A stretch of DNA of 6,019 nt. Origin: DATNIC01 sp035604635 (GTDB taxonomy: Bacteria > Vulcanimicrobiota > Vulcanimicrobiia > Vulcanimicrobiales > Vulcanimicrobiaceae). The position numbers and the translations under genes are program-made. This document shows, piece by piece, positions 5,965 to 6,019 of the stretch; positions within the stretch are counted from its first letter, which is position 1, and every line of letters starts with the position of its first letter. The stretch spans positions 1 to 6,019 of the forward strand of contig DATNIC010000042.1 in assembly GCA_035604635.1 (NCBI GenBank). Reading direction: 5' to 3'. Under the pieces are notes generated by a model that saw only the letters and a list, made by a program, of their open reading frames with translations, ran no database searches and was not told the origin of the DNA.

Positions 5965-6019
5965 GCGTAGTAGATCGGCTCGACCAAGTCGTCAACGATC
6001 ACGTTAACCGCACGCGTTT
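5961..6019 (+). CDS. Start of an unidentified gene coupled to marR, 3' truncated
   Basis: The ATG at 5961 overlaps the marR TGA by four bases (ATGA) and is preceded by AGGAG at 5949-5953 with 7-base spacing, the best Shine-Dalgarno site in the window. Only 19 full codons are visible (MSVVDRLDQVVND...), too few to name a family. The coupling to marR suggests it is a regulon member and probably another catabolic or transport gene. Confidence 0.75.
   Translation, partial: MSVVDRLDQVVNDHVNRTR

Noticed and set aside
1..6019. CRISPR arrays, tRNA or rRNA genes, insertion sequences
   Set aside because: No regularly spaced repeats, cloverleaf-like sequences, transposase motifs or terminal inverted repeats were seen on either strand.

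Overview
The window is high-GC DNA, roughly 60% by eye, with tightly packed and partly overlapping bacterial genes. It looks like a chromosomal or accessory catabolic region from a soil-type or uncultivated bacterium. The style of the secreted repeat protein and the mixture of proteobacteria-like catabolic genes would fit a lineage such as Eremiobacterota or Acidobacteriota. That placement is a weak guess and no marker gene is present to settle it.

Left part (1-~800): the 3' end of a rightward gene for a secreted, Ser/Thr/Gly-rich protein with two ~114-residue beta-rich repeats, each carrying a Cys pair. It ends in a 10-bp perfect GC-rich hairpin and a second, weaker hairpin with a T-rich tail, which separate it from the convergent leftward operon. 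Positions 714-1153 hold no confident gene, only these hairpins and two small leftward ORFs chained by stop/start contacts.

Centre (4921 down to 1154, minus strand): a compact operon of four genes. They encode an LLM-class (bacterial-luciferase-like) flavin monooxygenase, a Rieske non-haem-iron ring-hydroxylating oxygenase alpha subunit of the anthranilate/salicylate type, its beta subunit, and a periplasmic NMT1/SsuA-type ABC substrate-binding protein. The junctions are ATGA overlap, TAAATG abutment and a 46-base gap. No ferredoxin, ferredoxin reductase, transport permease or ATPase is in the window, so these would have to come from elsewhere. The likely theme is uptake and oxidative attack on a small aromatic carboxylate or related compound; the substrate is not determinable here.

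Right part (4942-6019, plus strand): a decayed amidohydrolase_2 (ACMSD-like decarboxylase/hydrolase) gene that keeps its N-terminal HxH motif and C-terminal FGTDYPF segment but has lost internal parts and the reading frame. Then comes a MarR-family regulator, and then the start of another gene coupled to it by an ATGA overlap.

The most interesting structure is a perfect 12-bp palindrome, TTACTATAGTAA, present exactly twice: between the divergent LLM operon and the amidohydrolase remnant, and just upstream of marR. It contains a near-consensus -10 hexamer (TATAGT) on both strands. I infer that it is the operator of the local MarR protein, giving autoregulation plus control of the oxygenase operon.
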